Shown here: positions 61,855 to 64,000 of the stretch, in pieces
How the letters are laid out: each line of letters starts with the position of its first letter
Position numbering within the stretch: the stretch's first letter is position 1
DNA from: Rhynochetos jubatus
Taxonomy: Eukaryota > Chordata > Aves > Eurypygiformes > Rhynochetidae
Reading direction: 5' to 3'
Assembly: GCA_027574665.1 (NCBI GenBank)
Contig: CM050690.1
Location: forward strand, 38,540,665 to 38,604,664
Length of the DNA: 64,000 nucleotides
The notes under the pieces: model-generated
The model's database searches: none
The model's input: only the letters and a program-made list of their open reading frames with translations
Told to the model about the DNA's origin: nothing
Translations under genes and position numbers: made by a program

Positions 61855-64000
61855 GAGAGCTTCTACCGTGAAAAGAAAAAATGAAAATAGCAAGAAAAAC
61901 CCCAAGCGGAGGAACGTGGCTGTCCATCTGGAGCAGCGTGATGTCATGTCACAGGCCCTCTCAAAGGCCACACAGGTTCTAGATATGGTGGGGACCCTGG
62001 GTGGGCCTGAGAGGTTTGTAGGGACCTAGGCGGTGGTGTCCAACATGTTGCCCAGGAGGAATTCCTTGCATAAGCATGGAAAAAATCCTCAGATTGGCTC
62101 CGAGTTGCCACAAGTTGTTGGATGGGTTGTGTCTGGCATGGTGGTCCAGTTTTGTCCCTTGCCACGGCAGCTGGATTTGCCTGTGACCAGCTCAGGACAG
62201 TATCCACCAGGCATCCATCCGGTTCCTGCGCACTGGTGTGGCAGGCCCACATAGGACTGGAAAGGTGCCGGAGATCTTCCCATTCCCTCCTGCCTCCCAT
62301 GGACATGCTGGGGCCTGGTGTTAAAGGAGCTAGCGAGGGATGAGGAGAAGAGGCTGCCTGTCACCCTGTGATAAGGCAGGGTCAGCTTCACCGGGGAAAA
62401 TCCCTCTGTGTTACACCATTCTGCTCCTGACAGCACAAGGGATGCAACCCAGTTGCAACAGAGATGTGTGCACCCAGTCCCTGCTGTTCCAGCTGTCACA
62501 GGCTGTACAATGGGCATGTCCAGAAACCTCTCATGTCCCAGTCCCTGACCTGAGCCTGCCGGCTCTCCGAGAGGACAGGAGTTGAGCACCTGGCTGCGCC
62601 ACCCAACCTGCTGTGGGATGTGGCACCAAGACTCACCGGAAAGTGGCAGTGCAGAAGCCAGTGGGCTAGGTGAGGATGAGGGAATTCAGGCACCCTGTGC
62701 TCAGTTCCTTCTCCTCTTCCTCTGCAGTCTCCCTGGCACCCAACTTCCCCCACTCCCATGCTGCCAGAAGTCTGTTTCTACACTCTGCAGGGAGCTGGTA
62801 GAGGCAATTGGACTGCCTGCCACTAAGGTGCTCCCTGTGTACTGCTGGTCTTTGGCCCATAAGCCCAGCATCCTTTTCTGCAATGATGTACATGTTTGAA
62901 GAAGTTAATTAGAGCTGAGGAGTCTGCCATTTCATTTCTGGCCAGTGGCTGATTTTTTTTTGAATGCTCTCTGAAGAAAGAAGAGAGATGCAATTGGTGA
63001 GGAAGGATGTAGGGGTCAGTTTCAGCAACCACACCCAGCCTTCCCAAAGATCCACAGTATCCCAGCACCCTCTGTTCACTAAGCTGTAATGTAAACACTG
63101 GCTTTGGGGCATGGAAAACAAAGATATCTTATAGGCCGGGGAGAACACTTTGAGACTCTGGCTAATTGCGTGGATGTCTATGATTGCAGCCGTACTGCAG
63201 CACGCTGTGGGCATGCTTGGGGCTTAGGCCAGGCAGAAATGGTGACTGTCCTGAGCTATTGCTGAGCCACTGGTCTGTGGGTACTTGAGATAATCAGCAA
63301 AGGGGCAGCGAAGTGCCATGGATTTGCAATGACCCTTGCTTGGTCCTTGGGAACAGCTTCATCCTAAATCGGGGCCTGGCTTTGCTGTTGCCTCTCTGTC
63401 AGGAAGATTCCTGTGTTTACTGAGGCCCTTTGGAGTCCCTGGCAGGAGGATGGTGTGTGTGTGTGTAAATGCCGGGGAAATGTCTTCTGTATCTTGGACA
63501 GGCTGAGTGGTAATGGCCCCAAATAGCAGAGTTACTGTGTTTTCTTTTGGTTTGAGCTTGGTGGATCTCCTCTGCTCCCAGAGACTTCTGTCCTGAGCTT
63601 GCAGAAAGGCAAAGCTGCTGCTGGTCCCCCACTGGAGCAAGTGCCCTGCCCGTCCTCTCCAGAGTTACGCAGAGCTGGGATGATCTCCTGCTAGTACAAG
63701 GTGTCCTGCCCTGAGCTCACAGCGGGATGTGGAGTCTGCTGGACCTGCCTGGGGTCAGTGTGCCTTGTCCTGCACTTGCAGAAGCATGTAAGGAAAAATG
63801 TAGGAAACCCCACTCCTGTGTCAGCATCACGCCTTGAACCTGCAGGGAGATGGTGAGACCAGGGCAACACCTCATCCTGGAGCCACCTGCCCCTTGCACA
63901 CAGAGGGCTGTTGTGGCCCCAAATGCTGACTACCCATATTACCTTCATAGGCAGAGGAGATTTACAGAGAGGTTAGGATAGTTGGGGAGAAATGTGCAGG
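61855..64000. other. GC-rich intergenic DNA downstream of the SUN pseudogene
   Basis: No gene recognised. The end of the stretch (about 63590-63870) has loosely repeated segments of roughly 60 nt. The neighbour expected downstream of TJP2 in vertebrates (ENTREP1/FAM189A2) is not seen before the window ends. Confidence 0.45.
63453..63466. repeat. Short (GT)7 tract
   Basis: Fourteen nt of perfect GT repeat in GC-rich intergenic DNA. Confidence 0.85.

Noticed and set aside
61706..62029. Open frame of 107 codons as a novel basic protein
   Set aside because: Its first 15 codons are the SUN-domain end; everything after the frameshift is noise. The other frame continues the SUN match.

Overview
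The window is vertebrate nuclear DNA, almost certainly from a bird. It is rich in CR1 (chicken repeat 1) LINE fragments, the introns are compact, and the main gene is a close avian-style copy of TJP2, which encodes the tight-junction MAGUK protein ZO-2. Avian TJP2 is Z-linked as far as I recall; nothing in the sequence itself proves the chromosome.

Layout. From 1 to about 11.0 kb I find no gene, only CR1 copies. One pair there forms a 1.3 kb inverted repeat (4514-4714 against 5673-5862). A CpG island at 11.2-12.2 kb looks like a promoter and carries two candidate coding first exons (A1 at 11483-11545, A2 at 12033-12137) that splice in frame to the common TJP2 exons. An isolated GC-rich patch lies at 20.77-20.95 kb. 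A second alternative first exon, B1 (28225-28296), lies in AT-rich DNA. The 22 common exons run from 32195 to the stop codon at 54347-54349. Every join keeps the reading frame. The B1 form is 1187 residues: PDZ1, an Arg/Ser-rich basic region, PDZ2, PDZ3, SH3, a guanylate-kinase-like domain, an acidic region, a proline-rich tail and a C-terminal PDZ-binding motif ending T-E-L. The predicted 3' UTR runs to a poly(A) signal at 55679-55684 and contains an antisense CR1 insertion.

From about 56 kb the base composition becomes GC-rich and repeat-dense. A long 5' part of a CR1 element (ORF1 plus the endonuclease part of ORF2) fills about 56.5-58.6 kb, and another CR1 piece lies at 59.87-60.45 kb. 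Around the latter I recognise the decayed exons of a SUN-domain gene (LINC-complex family, SUN3/SPAG4/SUN5-like). Three exons at 60499-60675, 60843-60927 and 61721-61854 line up in order with the conserved C-terminal SUN domain. They carry an in-frame stop in place of a conserved tryptophan, a lost splice acceptor and two frameshifts. This unprocessed SUN pseudogene is the most unexpected item in the window.

How the parts work together. TJP2 appears to have at least two promoters, a CpG-island one and an AT-rich one, that change only the N terminus ahead of PDZ1. CR1 copies flank or interrupt the promoter side, introns 3 and 10, the 3' UTR and the SUN pseudogene. Nothing prokaryotic, no CRISPR array, and no recognisable tRNA or rRNA gene was seen.
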